64,000 nucleotides of DNA, taken from the NCBI GenBank assembly GCA_047967505.1, contig CM106541.1; one strand, written 5' to 3'. Below are positions 11,160 through 22,137 of this stretch, piece after piece; the stretch's first letter is position 1, and each line of letters starts with the position of its first letter. The DNA is from Dipteris shenzhenensis. Taxonomy: Eukaryota > Polypodiophyta > Polypodiopsida > Gleicheniales. The notes below the pieces were generated by a model. The model searched no databases. It was given only the letters and a program-made list of their open reading frames with translations, and had not been told where the DNA came from. The position numbers and the translations under genes are program-made.

Positions 11160-12655
11160 GCCCAACTACACTGTCAAGGTGAGAGCCACCACGGTGGTTG
11201 GCCCAAATTTTGATTAATTCAAGGCAGCAATACTGATTTGCATGGTAATGAGTGATTAGAGGTGGTGGCATCTAAGATTCCCAACCACGTCTATGGTGGC
11301 GGCTAAGACCCATCGGTCTAGCAGTTAATTACGAGCCACCGTAGTGGCCCACAATTACTCAACTTCTAGTTTACCACCACCGGGCTTGCATGTAGGATTC
11401 ATCTGGGGTGGCACCTAAGATTCCACCGTGGTGGCCTGCAATTAATATGGATGGAACCCCGGGCTCTAGCCACCATGGTGGCTCGAACTTTATAATATAT
11501 ATAAGATCTCTATAAGATCCATGGTATTTGACATTTTACTACGTTGCTCTCATATGCCCCTGCTCTACTACTTTGCTCCACATGCTCTGCTACTTTGCTC
11601 CACACCCCTCCTCCAGCTCTTTTCTGCCCCTACTCTACTTTGCCCCATGCTCCCTCCTCCAACTCTCGTCACTCATCTGCTCCTGTGCTCATTTGTTGCT
11701 CACCCACTCATCTTCACCATGTGTACTACCACCCCCCCTCAATGCTCTATGATCCCAATGTTATTTGCCTTCTCATATAAGGTGATTGCATTGCACTCAC
11801 CTGGAGTAGAAATGCTAGCACTACTGGAGACCCTTCATTCCCACAGTCGATTCCCCACACATCTGCATGTCACCACCTTAGATGACATGCTCACAAAGGG
11901 CCTCTTTATGACTATGCTATATGGGTTCCCCCTAGATGTCGATGAAGGCCTCAGTTTTTTCAGAGCAGAGTACTCTTGACTTGTTCGGAGGGGTGTAATC
12001 TAAGTCCTAGCAATGTGCATGGTCCTCGGCCTCTCCATCGTATCCTCCTTTGGCTCCCTAAAAAATTGTAATGCAACAAGCTAGACTGGCAAAAAACTGA
12101 GCTGTAAAAATTCCCTCTTGCTGAGACGAGACTCTCAGTAATGGCTGGATGTAATATTTTGGCCTCCAAGGCTCTCAACGATCTTTTGGCTCATTGGATG
12201 TAATGTTTTGGTCTCTAAGGCTCTCAGCAATTGCTGAGTTATTGTTACATTTATGTGATCTCTTTGTTCAATTTGAGGCTCTCAGTATGCACTATTGTTA
12301 ACTTTTATCTTTGAATGGTTATGGTCACTAGCTGTAATCTTTTCGCCTTTCAGGCTCTCAGCAATTGCCGAGTTTTTATAAATGTAAGATCCTCTATTCA
12401 ATTTTTGCTCGGTATAAGTTGCTAATTTTTATATAACCTGTTATTGGATGTAGATGTACATTGTAATCTCTTTTGCTCAATTTTCACTCCATAAATTGTA
12501 CTTTTTCCCTCATTTATATTTACTGCAATGAGGACTAAAATGCTAGGAAAGGACTACAATTTCCTTGGTTTATGACCAAAATAGTGCTAAAATAACTCCA
12601 ATGACCCACCGTTGTGGTTGCATGGAGATACATCTAGAAAAATACAATTAAACTT
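11160..12655. other. Intergenic, low-complexity and weakly repetitive
   Basis: CT-rich low complexity (about 11540-11760) produces overlapping spurious ORFs. About 12125-12370 carries repeated copies of GGCTCTCAGCAATTGC and relatives spaced tens of bases apart. A plus-strand ORF at 11521-11979 has no recognisable domain. Confidence 0.45.
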
Positions 12656-12658
12656 CCA

Positions 12659-12824
12659 GAAAATGCAATTGACGTATCACCCTTGAGGGGTCCCTTCTAG
12701 GGGCAAGGGCCATATCGACATGCATTATACAATATCAAGGATGCCACTAGACAAAAATGGCATGTCGATATGGCCCTTGCCCATAGAGGGGATCCCTAAA
12801 GGGCCATATCGTCAATTGCATTTT
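12659..12824. repeat. Foldback element: two arms of about 62 bp around a loop of about 37 bp
   Basis: The left arm (about 12659-12722) and right arm (about 12760-12824) are inverted copies. The inner 23 bp match perfectly (core GGGCAAGGGCCATATCGACA against its complement). The outer ends also pair perfectly over AAAATGCAATTGAC. The middle of the arms pairs with a few mismatches and small gaps. The structure fits a small MITE or a hairpin-forming transcript. No clear target-site duplication was found. Confidence 0.75.
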
Positions 12825-12825
12825 G

Positions 12826-13400
12826 CTTGGTTGCACAACGGAATACATTTTCCTTGGTACACAAATATATAACTCCAAGAACTAGTGCAGTGGCTATCAT
12901 ATCTAGATCTCCTTCTATTTGCCAGCGCGTTGATGAGGCGATGCTCAGAATGATAGATTGCATCTCATTATTATGCCAAAAACCAGTGCGGTAGTCCCTC
13001 CAAGCCAACCTATGATTTGCATGGGCTGTAGGCAAAGATGCGGTAAAAGGCTACACGATGACAAGTGATCATGCCAGAGACTACACTGTGGTGGTGTTCA
13101 GAATGATAGATTGCATCTAATTACTACGCCAAGAACCAGTGCGGTGGTCTCTCCAAGCCAACCTTAAATTTTAATGATCTGCATGGGTACGGTGCCCAAT
13201 GACAGGTGGCAAAGCTGCATGGGTAGGGTCACTGACAGGTGGCAAAGTTGCGATAAATGGCTACGCAATGATAAGTGTTCAAGCAGCTTAGGCCAGAGAT
13301 TGCATTGCGCAAAGCAGTACAAACATGCTATGTGTCGAGCTATGTGGTATTCAAAACAAATAGATTGCATCTCATGATTACGCCAGTGCGCCTTCATGAC
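12826..13400. repeat. Degenerate direct repeats, irregular unit of about 150 bp
   Basis: Blocks containing CCAGTGCGGT with TCTCCAAGCCAACC occur at about 12980 and 13130, with a weaker relative at about 12875. GATAGATTGCATCTCAT-type blocks occur at about 12950, 13100 and 13360. GGTAAAAGGCTACACGATGA and GATAAATGGCTACGCAATGA are paired at about 13040 and 13240. Copies are diverged and unequally spaced. Confidence 0.55.
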
Positions 13401-13431
13401 ATCAAGAAAATTTCCGACGAGAGCACAGGTT

Positions 13432-13600
13432 TGTGGGGTTAAAGGTCACTGTGCCTTTACCCCGGTTATGTACAATACTCAAACACATATATAAATGAAT
13501 GAAAAAGAAGATTAGGGGGTTCTGCACCCACCAAAACTTGTGTGGCTCTCTGTCTCTCTCTCTCCCTCTTCCGTTCTTGCTTCCGTTGAGAGCACTCTCA
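13432..13600 (+). mobile_element. Short copia-type LTR (5' LTR, plus orientation)
   Basis: 169-bp LTR beginning TGTGGGGTTAAAGG and ending CACTCTCA. It is followed after AC by a primer binding site. The same LTR family sits in the opposite orientation at 23233-23402 (170 bp), which lets both ends be defined. Shared internal features include CCGGTTATGTACAATACTC and the TCTCTCTCTC tract before the end. No matching 3' LTR on this strand is visible in the window. Confidence 0.75.
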
Positions 13601-13602
13601 AC

Positions 13603-13614
13603 TGGTATTAGAGC
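13603..13614 (+). other. Primer binding site (initiator tRNA-Met type)
   Basis: TGGTATTAGAGC, one mismatch from the common plant copia PBS TGGTATCAGAGC, two bases downstream of the LTR end. Confidence 0.75.
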
Positions 13615-14640
13615 CCGGGTGATCTAGCTGAGCATGCGTGAATGCCTGGAAGCTCAATAGCTTTATGGGAGGAAGGAGAAGCTCTGTGGGAAGCTTTGTG
13701 GGTGACTTTACTTGCATCCAAGTGTGTAGAGACCTTGGAGGAACCTTTGGAAAAGTCACTTTGGTTTTGCGAAGTGGTTTTGAGAGCCTGTTAAGTGTTT
13801 TTAAAGAAAAAGTCATTTTTTGAACTTTTTCCTGTTCCGTTCGATGACAAAGACTCCATATTGACTTGTAGAAGCAACTATTGCTTGTTTTGGTGTCCAC
13901 TTCACTTCAAGAGCTTGGAAACACCTTCATTCTTGAATCTGGGATCATTTCATTGGATTTCTAACTCACTGTGTCAAATTCTGTGTTTTTCTGCCCGGGT
14001 GTTGGAACTCAAGTTTGGAGCAACCATTTGCAGATCTGTCAATTCCGGTGGACTTAGGAGGTCCTAAAACTTCTATGTTGCTTATCATTTGCACTCCGGT
14101 GGAGTTTACAAATAGCTCTGTTTCCAAAAACGTTTTTCAGTCCATGTGTTGGACCCAGTGATTGAGACCACGGTTTCTAAAACCGTCTATCCCATTGCGT
14201 TCCGAACGCCCAAAAACCCCTACTTGTCAGTTCTTGCACGATTCGGTGGAGTATTTTCAGAGTAATAGATCTCTATGTATTGGATTTCTTCTGTCTATTA
14301 TGCATTTTTCATTCTAAGGTTTTGAAACCTTAGATTTATGCCACATGGTAGTGGATAAGTGTTGACTCGTCTCAAGTTTCGACGGAGACAATCATAGTGT
14401 CTTGGCATTCAAGGGCAAAGAAATCAAAGAAGCGCATGGGATATGAGGTAGAAGGAAAAATAAAAAAAGAATGTCCATGATTAAAGCTTTGTATTGAAGT
14501 CCATTGAAGGATTTTATTTGGGTACTAGGCAAGAATCCAATTCAAGACAATTATAATCAGAGTCATCACCTCCTATGTCAAATGAGAGTCAAAATATGCA
14601 CTGGATGTCACCCAAGGGTCTTGTTTAGGATTTTGTTTTA
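13615..14640 (+). other. Presumed retroelement leader, then unassigned sequence
   Basis: Sequence downstream of the PBS. No gag, protease or other retroelement protein motif is readable on either strand. It may be the untranslated leader of a truncated element. Confidence 0.35.
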
Positions 14641-14655
14641 GTGTTTGTCCCCTCT

Positions 14656-14756
14656 CTCTCTCTCTTTCTACACACACACACACACACACACACATACACA
14701 CATATACATACATACATACAGAGAGAGAGAGAGAGAGAGATGTATATGTATATGTA

Positions 14757-14796
<40 letters not shown>

Positions 14797-14836
14797 CGTG
14801 CATGCGTGCACGTGCACGCACACACACACACACAAA
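14656..14836. repeat. Compound microsatellite (CT)n-(CA)n-(GA)n-(TG)n-(CA)n
   Basis: Consecutive blocks of CT, ACAC, CATA, GAGA, TGTATG, a long TGTG run, GTGCGTGC and CACA. The TG run and flanking CA runs are mutually complementary and could fold. All ORFs here are artefacts of dinucleotide runs. Confidence 0.95.
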
Positions 14837-15248
14837 AAATAAGCCATGACAACTCTTGTTAGGAATTGATCTAGATTATAGAGTAGGGCGGTGTACCAAT
14901 GAGAGTGCTAGAAGGTGTGGGGCAATGGTATGTTGAGGTGGAGGGTGGGCAGGCCTGCAGAGAGCCCCTATTAGTTGCTCCCCTTACACTAGGGACCACC
15001 CAAACCATCCCCCCCCTCTTAACCCATGTTTGACCCTCCTACCAGAAGCACCTCCCCCACATGAGCCCAAAACTGACTTCAATGTGATGGTAGGGCCCTT
15101 CTGGCGAGTTTTTCTCCTCCCCTCCCTCTTTCTAGGGCCTCTGCCCTCCACTGTTCTGGTCCAACCTGCCAAATCACTCAGATTTGAACCAAATCCCATG
15201 CATTTTTCCTCTCCCCCCTCTTTCTCTACTCCTTCCTGCTTGCTGTAG

Positions 15249-15325
<77 letters not shown>
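15249..15325. repeat. (CT)n microsatellite
   Basis: An uninterrupted CTCT run of more than 70 bp. Confidence 0.98.
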
Positions 15326-15326
<1 letters not shown>

Positions 15327-15606
15327 CTCTCCCTCTCCTATGCCTTTGTTGGAGCTGCTCTATCCCTCTCCTTCTCCCTCTCTTGTGCCTTCTCCCTCTC
15401 TTGTGCCTCTATTGTTGTTGCTTTGTCCCTCTCCTTCTCCCTCCCCTATGCCTCTGTTGTTGCTGGTCTGTCCCTCTCTTTCTCCCTCTTTTGTGCCTCT
15501 GTTGGAGCTACTCTATCCTTGCCCTTCTCCCTCTCCTGCGCCTCTGTTGCTGCTACTCTGTCCCTCTCCTTCTCCCTCTTTTGTGCCTTTGTTGGAGCTA
15601 CATTGC
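15326..15606 (+). repeat. CT-rich minisatellite, 45-bp unit
   Basis: About six degenerate units containing GCCTCTGTTGGAGCTACTCT and TCCCTCTCCTTCTCCCTCTT. The clearest neighbours start at 15496 and 15541 (period 45). Because 45 is a multiple of three, all three plus frames stay open and give a false 15-residue protein repeat. Confidence 0.8.
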
Positions 15607-16600
15607 CTTGTGTAGGAGTCCCATTCTTGCTGTTGCAACCTCTACAAGCATGGTGAGGAGAAAGGCTATAAGACCACACAATGCTGTGACCTCTTGTGTC
15701 TTCCACAACACCAAAAATGCATTGGATGAGTGGATCCCTTGCACCTACATCTTAAATGACTGGATAGTGATGAAAGGATTAGCCAAAGGTCCACATAAGC
15801 TTCTCAAGAGCAAGAGAGGTGACATCTTGCATGAGTGGATGGGGTGCATCTTGAAGTTCAAGTTTGGAAAGAAAGGATGGCTCACAAAAGTGCAACATGT
15901 TTATATGGGAAAAGATATGCGGCTTCATCATTCAATCAATCTAGGATACCATCACACTGCGAGCCTTTCTATCTATGTACCTTTTTCACCTGTAAGTGTA
16001 ATGAGTCCATTTGGAAATTTTGTGTTTGGTTTCTAAGAGCTCTTATTCATGGTGGCAGATGTTTTCCCTTTGGACCTCGAGGAGTGGGAACCAGTTGAAT
16101 CATTCATAGGCAAGTTCACTGTGATTCTGCTACAACAACTCTTTGCTCTCCTACAGGAGCTTTTTCCCTCTTTCTTTTCCTTCTCATAATTTTGGTGACC
16201 ATTTTTGGCAAATGTAGGAGGAATTTGACCACGGCGTAGCCAACCTAAAAATTAAAATAAAAGATACATGGACATAGCCAACCTCCATGACTAAGAAAAC
16301 ATGAAATTTTTAGATTCCTCTTCAAAATATATATTCTCATGTAATGCATCAAATTATTTCAAGGTGATTTAGTGATATGAAATCAAATATTTCAATGACA
16401 TAGCTAGCCTAAAAGGTGGCTCCAAAGGCAAGATAAACAAAGAAAATGAAAATTTACAAGGTGATGTAGTGGAAGATCAAAGTCCTCTGGTTGAAATTAA
16501 AAATTACATTGAAATAGAAAACCTACAAGGTTCCTCCAAAGCATAAGAAATTATATAGAGAATATATTGCCTAAGGGTCTTACCAGAGCTGTGCTACAAG
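15607..16600. other. Unassigned; short ORF tail of uncertain status
   Basis: The plus-strand frame that crosses the minisatellite continues to 16036 with ordinary composition (from MVRRKAIRPHNAV to FGNFVFGF). No domain is recognised, and the long ORF length is mostly due to the repeat. The rest (16040-16600) is AT-rich with no gene signal. Confidence 0.35.
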
Positions 16601-16647
16601 GCACATAAGTTGTCATATTGACCAACTGTCATTTGCTAAGTTACTTT

Positions 16648-17856
16648 CTAAATATTTTCTTTTCCATGTTTATCTATGTTGAAGTTGATGCATCTACAAG
16701 GGTTATAGCATCTATACCCTTTCTGCTGCAGAGAATAACCAATAAATACGCACTTCTCAGCTTTTGGATCCAACTTGGACCTCAACTCATCTGGCACATG
16801 GACATAGGCAATGCAACCAAAAATTTTCAAATGAGAAATATCTGGTTTCCTACCAGTATACATCTCCTCTGGCGTCATGCCATGTATTGCTGCAGTGGGA
16901 GTCCTGTTCATTATATAAACTGCTGTAGCAACTGCTTCAGCCCAATAATAATCTGGTAGATCTTTTTCATTTAGCATAGCCCGAGATACCTCTCCAATAT
17001 GCCTGTTTTTCCTTTCTGCAATTCCATTTTGCTGTGGGGTATGACTGCATGAATATTGCTGCTTTATACCATGCTCCTGCAAGAACCTTGCAAACTCATT
17101 TGAGAGGTACTCTCCCCCTCCATCTGACCTTAGGCATTTTATTTGCAGGCCTGTTTCTTTTTCAACCATAGCTTTGAAGGCTTTGAAGTGCCCAAACACT
17201 TCACTTTTCTTTTTCATAAAATACACCCAAAGTTTTCTGCTGAAGTCATCAATAAATGTGACAAAATAGTGACAGCCACCAATAGATGTAGCTTTAGTAG
17301 TCCACACATCAGAGTGGATTAATTCCAATGGCTTTTTACTCTCTTGAACATGCCTAGGAAAAGGTTTCCTTGCCTGTTTCCCAAATTGACAGGCTTCACA
17401 AACCTTGTGCATTTCTGCAACCCTGAATTTAGGCAATCCTGCAACAATATTTTGGGCTTGCATTGATTTAAGTCGCTGTATATTAACATGACCAATGCGT
17501 TTGTGCCAGATATCAATATCTGCAACTACACCGGTCCTGTGTGCAAACATTGCTGCACTCAATTCAGGCATGTCCGCATCCAACGTAAACATCCTGCCCT
17601 TCTTCTTTCCTTTTGCTATCAAGCGACCTTTATTTTTCATATCCTCAACAAAGCATCCATGAGGATTAAATCTGACCTGCAAGCCCTGCTCAACCATCTG
17701 ACCAACAGAGACCAGGTTCTTGGTGATGTTCGGGACATGAAATACATCAGACAAGTATTTCTTTTTCCCATCCTGCATAGACAAAGGAATTTTGCCAATC
17801 TGCACAATAGGATGTGCAGTATCATCACCAGTCTCCACAAATCCTGGTTTTTCCAT
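16648..17856 (-). CDS. Copia A GAG-pre-integrase and integrase (intact ORF)
   Basis: 402-residue open frame on the minus strand. The GAG-pre-integrase/HHCC zinc module is visible as WHKRIGHVN...CEACQFGK. The catalytic core shows the D,D35E triad: HSDVWTT, then CLRSDGGGEYLS, then QQNGIAERKNRH. The core is followed by the conserved IFGC(I)AYVHVP and CVFIGYS...KGYRCYNP, which normally lead into RT. It would process and insert element cDNA. It is separated from the upstream protease frame only by one stop and a short gap at about 17857-17871, so it was once part of a single gag-pol. The C-terminal CRCINFNIDKHGKENI no longer matches the family and marks the break. Confidence 0.88.
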   Translation of the reverse strand: MEKPGFVETGDDTAHPIVQIGKIPLSMQDGKKKYLSDVFHVPNITKNLVSVGQMVEQGLQVRFNPHGCFVEDMKNKGRLIAKGKKKGRMFTLDADMPELSAAMFAHRTGVVADIDIWHKRIGHVNIQRLKSMQAQNIVAGLPKFRVAEMHKVCEACQFGKQARKPFPRHVQESKKPLELIHSDVWTTKATSIGGCHYFVTFIDDFSRKLWVYFMKKKSEVFGHFKAFKAMVEKETGLQIKCLRSDGGGEYLSNEFARFLQEHGIKQQYSCSHTPQQNGIAERKNRHIGEVSRAMLNEKDLPDYYWAEAVATAVYIMNRTPTAAIHGMTPEEMYTGRKPDISHLKIFGCIAYVHVPDELRSKLDPKAEKCVFIGYSLQQKGYRCYNPCRCINFNIDKHGKENI

Positions 17857-17868
17857 TTTCCTTGCATC

Positions 17869-18393
17869 CTACATCCATTCAGCATGACCTGTCATCTGGT
17901 TTGACGCACCTGAGTCAACATACCACACATCATTGCTTTCTTCTGCACTTGTCACAGAATTTGTCATATGCTGCACCATAAACAAATGCTCATTTCTATC
18001 ATCACCCTGTCTACTAGAGGAGGATGCATAATTGCCTTGCTGCAATTTTCCATTCATAATGTCATTCTGCTTTTTGTAGCAGTCTTTAGCCATATGCCCC
18101 ATTTTGCCACAGTAGTAGCATTCAACATTGCTGTTTGCATTTTGGCCTCTCTGCCATCCACCACGACCTCTTTGGCTCCCCCTGCCTCTAGAGTTACCAT
18201 GTCCTCCTGCATAGGACTGGTTTTCTTGCATTTGCTGCATATTATGATTTCTACCACGGCCTGCAGATCGGCCTCCTCTACCTCTGCTTCTACCTCTGCC
18301 AGCATTTGAGTAGAAGACAGCTTCTTTTGAAGTTCCTGCTGAAGAAGATGCACCACCATTTCTCTGCTCTTCAGAAATTAGAAGAGCAATCAA
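17869..18393 (-). pseudogene. Copia A gag C-terminus (CCHC) and aspartic protease
   Basis: 174 residues. An Arg/Gly-rich stretch (GRGRSRGRGG) precedes a zinc knuckle CYYCGKMGHMAKDC (CX2CX4HX4C), and the frame ends with the protease active-site region WYVDSGASNQMTGH. A stop at 17869-17871 interrupts the polyprotein just after the protease start. The stretch 18394-18441 carries further stops linking it to the upstream gag. Confidence 0.85.
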
Positions 18394-18441
18394 CTCCTCA
18401 AAATCAGGAAATTTTTCACGGACAGCAATGGATGTCTAGAA

Positions 18442-18967
18442 CTATGCATAATCCTTTCCTAGACCATTCAAGGTCACAGAAACTAAATCGTCATCATCCA
18501 CTGGCGACCCAATGGAAGCAAGTGCATCCGCAATTTTCTTCACCTTCATGTGGTAGTCATTATTGCTCATATTTTCTCTCTGCACATTGTGCAGCTCCTG
18601 CTTGAGCTCCTGCTTGAGCTGCATTTTCCTGGCCTGCATATTTGTGCATATTTGTGCTGTACATTTTAGCCAACGTATCCCATGCCACCTTTGGCGTACT
18701 TGCATCCTGAATATGCACAATCATGGAGTCCGAAATACTGATAGACAGCCAGTACATAACTTTCCTGGCTCTCTCATGCCATCCTTTGAATGCCTGCATT
18801 TCCTGTTGATTGGGAACATTAGGAAGAACAGGTTCTTCTTCATTTCCTGTAATGAACTCCCAATAGCCTTTTCCCATCAAGAAATTCGTCATTCTAAACT
18901 TCCATGCCTGGAAGTTATTCTTGTCAAGCTTTTCAGTGACAATCTGTGAAAGAGAATCAGATGCCAT
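18442..18967 (-). pseudogene. Copia A gag N-terminal part
   Basis: The gag start is probably MASDSLSQIV at 18967, followed by KLDKNNFQAWKFRMTNFL and GWHERARKVMYWLS, typical of copia capsid. One frameshift at about 18620-18720 moves the reading into the frame giving KKIADALASIGSPVDDDDL and TLNGLGKDYA, the conserved end of the gag domain. The longer ORF reaching 19318 includes untranslated leader. Confidence 0.82.
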
Positions 18968-19446
18968 TACAGAACACTGCAAAATATTCTGCCACTGCAA
19001 GAAACACAGCTTTTGCCTCACACGGGCAGATCTGCAAGACTGACGAAAGTGGTATTTCACCACACAGTCACTTCCTAGTGACGATTTTGCATCAACAGGC
19101 AACAAGCATGAATCTGCAACTCCCAATGTCTCTGCGCACAGGCATACGATGCAATTTCTGCGGCAACTTTTCACCGACCTGCAGAACAGTGGTCGCACAG
19201 CAAAAACAGGGCCTTTTTCTGAGTGCCTGCGGAGAACTTCCGCCTCCAAAACGGGGCCCGCAGCATATAATGCCCTCTCGCCACACCGTGAAGGGCGTCT
19301 CAATCTGAGACAGTGCACTCTTGCACTTCCGGCTGTGCTACCTGCAGAGATTTGCTCCCAAACTCGAAAAAGGAAAGCAACACTTGTCCTCTTACCAGGA
19401 CACTGCGAACTTGGTTTGCTTTCTTGAGCTCCTTACCACGAACAAG

Positions 19447-19458
19447 GCTCTGATACCA
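19447..19458 (-). other. Primer binding site of copia A
   Basis: The minus strand reads TGGTATCAGAGC, an exact initiator tRNA-Met type PBS, directly adjoining the LTR end. Confidence 0.9.
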
Positions 19459-19800
19459 TGTGAAGATAGTGGGAGAGAGGGAAGGAGTCTCACTTGAGGC
19501 TTTCTCACAATCACAATGGGGGAATACACACAAAGGTGGAGGCTGAAAACAGTTTTTCTCTTCTTAGTTGTGAAAGCCAAAAGAACTCTGGTACAAAGAA
19601 AATAGAAGAACCCTATATGTGGGTCTCAAACCAAACTCAACTAACTAAGGTGGCATACTAACTGAGCCACAAACTAGAGTAGATAAGGATAGCTATCATT
19701 CGTGGGCGGTGTACCAACCGCATCTCCAGCTAACAAGTCGATGACATAAATACACAACGGTCACCCTGGCATATCGCGAGTGGAGCTCGATATCTCAACA
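19459..19800 (-). mobile_element. 5' LTR of copia A
   Basis: On the minus strand it begins TGTTGAGATATCGAGC at 19800 and ends CTATCTTCACA at 19459, next to the PBS. The length is about 342 bp. The outer boundary rests on the TG start only, since no second LTR is available for comparison. Confidence 0.7.
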
Positions 19801-20540
19801 CTACCCTCCTAATGCTGTTGCTCCTCCCACTACTGCTCCTCCCCTTGTTGTTGCTCCTCCTCCCGCTGCTACTACTGTAGCTTTGCCCGCTCGCTATTGC
19901 TGCTTTCGTTGCCACTGTGCCTCCCACTGCTGCTATTGCTGTTGTGCTACTACTACCGCTGCTCCACCCGCTACCTCCCTCAGACTCTCTGCCTCCACCT
20001 AGGCTCTCCGCCCCTCTCTGCCTTTGCCTCCTGCCTCCTTGCTTCACCTCAGCTCCTTACTCTGCCCCTCCTGCCAAGGCCTCTCTGCCTAGGCTCCTTG
20101 CTCCTCCACACCTCCCTTTTGCCCCTCTGCCTAGGCTCCCCACCCCTATGTCTAGGCTCTCTACCTCCCACCCTCCTATGCCGCTTCATCCTCTCCACCT
20201 CCGGTTGCCACTATGCCTTGCAACTCTGCCCTTGTAGCTCCCGCTTCACTCCACGTCTACACCTCCTCCTGCTATGCCTCTATTGCTCCCTCCCATTGAT
20301 CCCTTCCACCCACAGACCTTCCTACCTACCTTCGACTACCCTCCTCACCCTGGGTGTGCCTCTTGGCATGGGGGGGGAGCCTATGCTCCCACTCTCGATC
20401 GAGCACTAAGACCTATACCAAGGGGACATAAATCAGTCCAAATAAATGGGAAAAGCTGAGAAAGAGATGGAAAAATCCAAGAAAGATGACAACAACAAAA
20501 AAAAGCAAATGACACAACTGAAACTTGAGGATGTGAGCAT
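19801..20540. other. CT/GC-rich low-complexity sequence
   Basis: Repetitive CTGCTGCTACTG- and CTCCTTGCTCC-type sequence that keeps several frames open. No domain is recognisable in any frame. Confidence 0.6.
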
Positions 20541-21560
20541 GTGCTACAAGTGAAGGTTGACAACAAAGCAAAGGCAAGGCCCATTCAACCTCTATCTCTA
20601 CTTCAACTTCAACCCCTGCTTCAGTCTCAGTTCCAGCCTCAGCTCCTCTATCTCTACTTCAACTTCAGCCCCCGCTCAGTTCTAGTCTCAGCTCCCTCTA
20701 CGTCCTCACTTTCGACTTTGGCTTCCACTTCAACACTAGTTTCAGCTACAACCTCTACATCCCCAGCTACAACTATAGCCACTATTAGTGACATAGTCAT
20801 ACCCATGACGTCGGTTGCTTCCTTCCCTTCCTCTCCTATTACAAGTCTCTCACCGTTTATGACACCTACTTCGGAGGTGTCATACATTGCTTCGAATTAC
20901 GCCTTAACCTTTCTCTCCCCTCTCCCTCTTAGTCAACCCTTGCTCCCACATCCCATTGGGACTGCCTAATCCATCCCTCTATCATCCCCATACCTCACCT
21001 AGCTCACCTAGTCACCGCCTAACTTTTGGACTCATCCCCATACTTTCATGTCACAACCATTCCAGTTTTAGCTACTAGGACATGGGTGGGCTGACACACC
21101 AGAGGCCTAGGAGACCTTACTAATGAAGGTACACAATATCCATGAGCATGAGATGGAGCTGACACACTTTGCACAGGAGCAGGTCCGCTTCAACCAGGAG
21201 CAGAGCCGCATCATACAAGAACAGGATCATGCCATTCGGGAGTAGGATGGTCTCATTCAAGAACTTAGACAGGATGTCTCATAGCTCTGGCAGGAGGTCA
21301 CAACCATACACACAGTCCCAAGGAGTATGCCAATTTTCGAGGCACAGATTGCGAGCATGCAATATGTTATTGAGGAGACATCTAGATGGGTTGACGTGGC
21401 CAAACGAAAACCCACAAGGGTACCATTTTGGCTACCCTCATGGAGCAACAGCAGCAGAGAGCCAATAAGGCCCTCAACATGCTACTTTGAATGTGGTTGA
21501 GCACAGGATCAAGAGGGCATGGCAGGTGGGAGAGGCCCCAACCGAGAGCAACCCTTGATC
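20541..21560 (+). pseudogene. Possible LINE ORF1-like remnant (Ser/Thr-rich, then coiled coil)
   Basis: A plus-strand frame 20541-20969 is very Ser/Thr/Pro-rich. From about 21125 a second frame reads MKVHNIHEHEMELTHFAQEQ and then Gln/Glu-rich heptads (QSRIIQEQDHAIRE), broken by several stops, ending near SRWVDVAKRKPTR. The position upstream of a LINE endonuclease on the same strand suggests ORF1. This is inference. Confidence 0.3.
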
Positions 21561-22137
21561 ATACGGTTCTGTGACACTCAGGCATGACTTTCAGCTTTAC
21601 AACGCAGGTCAGTCCTTCGAGATCAGCCAACGATCTCCACGGATGAGGACCTCACCTCTCTACAGGTTGAGGAGAGATGCTCTTTGTTGCAGCAGCTGGA
21701 TCAGGCTCCCGTAGGGCACTAGCCCCCTCCCCTACATAAGGAAGCAAGGTCTATGAGACTCAGATATCCGAGACCCTATCCTACACCATTTGGAATTGTA
21801 ATGGTACCTTATGGTCAGAACCAGGGAACTCCTCAGAATCTTATGCCGGTCACAACATAGTCTTTTACACAGAGACACATCAGAGTCCAGAGCGCCCACT
21901 ACTAGTAGTCAGCGGCAGGTATACATGGGAGTCTGCCTGAGATGAGACGGGGGATACAGGGGGAGTTCGAGGGTCAGATGGAGTCACAGTCCTTCACAGA
22001 TCCACACTTTTGGGGACCATTTTGGATTCAGATTCTGGATCCAGATTATCCAGATTCGGCATATGGATAGCCGGGATCTGTTGTTGCAGTTTGCTACTTC
22101 CCCCTTAAGACCTCCCACTTTGTTAGAGATATTCGAG

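Larger units (their letters stand above)
16648..19800 (-). mobile_element. Copia retrotransposon A: 5' LTR, PBS, gag, protease, integrase; 3' half missing
   Basis: Minus-strand order from 19800 downward is LTR, PBS, gag, CCHC knuckle, aspartic protease, GAG-pre-integrase zinc module and integrase. The sequence stops being recognisable right after the integrase (about 16650), where reverse transcriptase should begin. No 3' LTR of this family is seen below. Internal stops and a gag frameshift show it is inactive. The RT piece at 23.4-24.8 kb is on the same strand but upstream, so it cannot simply be this element's continuation. Confidence 0.88.

Noticed and set aside
12659-12824. Calling the foldback a microRNA precursor
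   Set aside because: Sequence alone cannot distinguish a MITE from a MIRNA locus, and there is no small-RNA evidence.
14573-14862. Overlapping ORFs on both strands rich in CVCVCV or HTHTHT
   Set aside because: Produced only by dinucleotide microsatellites.
15184-15656. Ser/Leu/Pro-rich ORFs resembling a repetitive secreted protein
   Set aside because: The 45-bp CT-rich minisatellite leaves all plus frames open, and there is no independent coding evidence.
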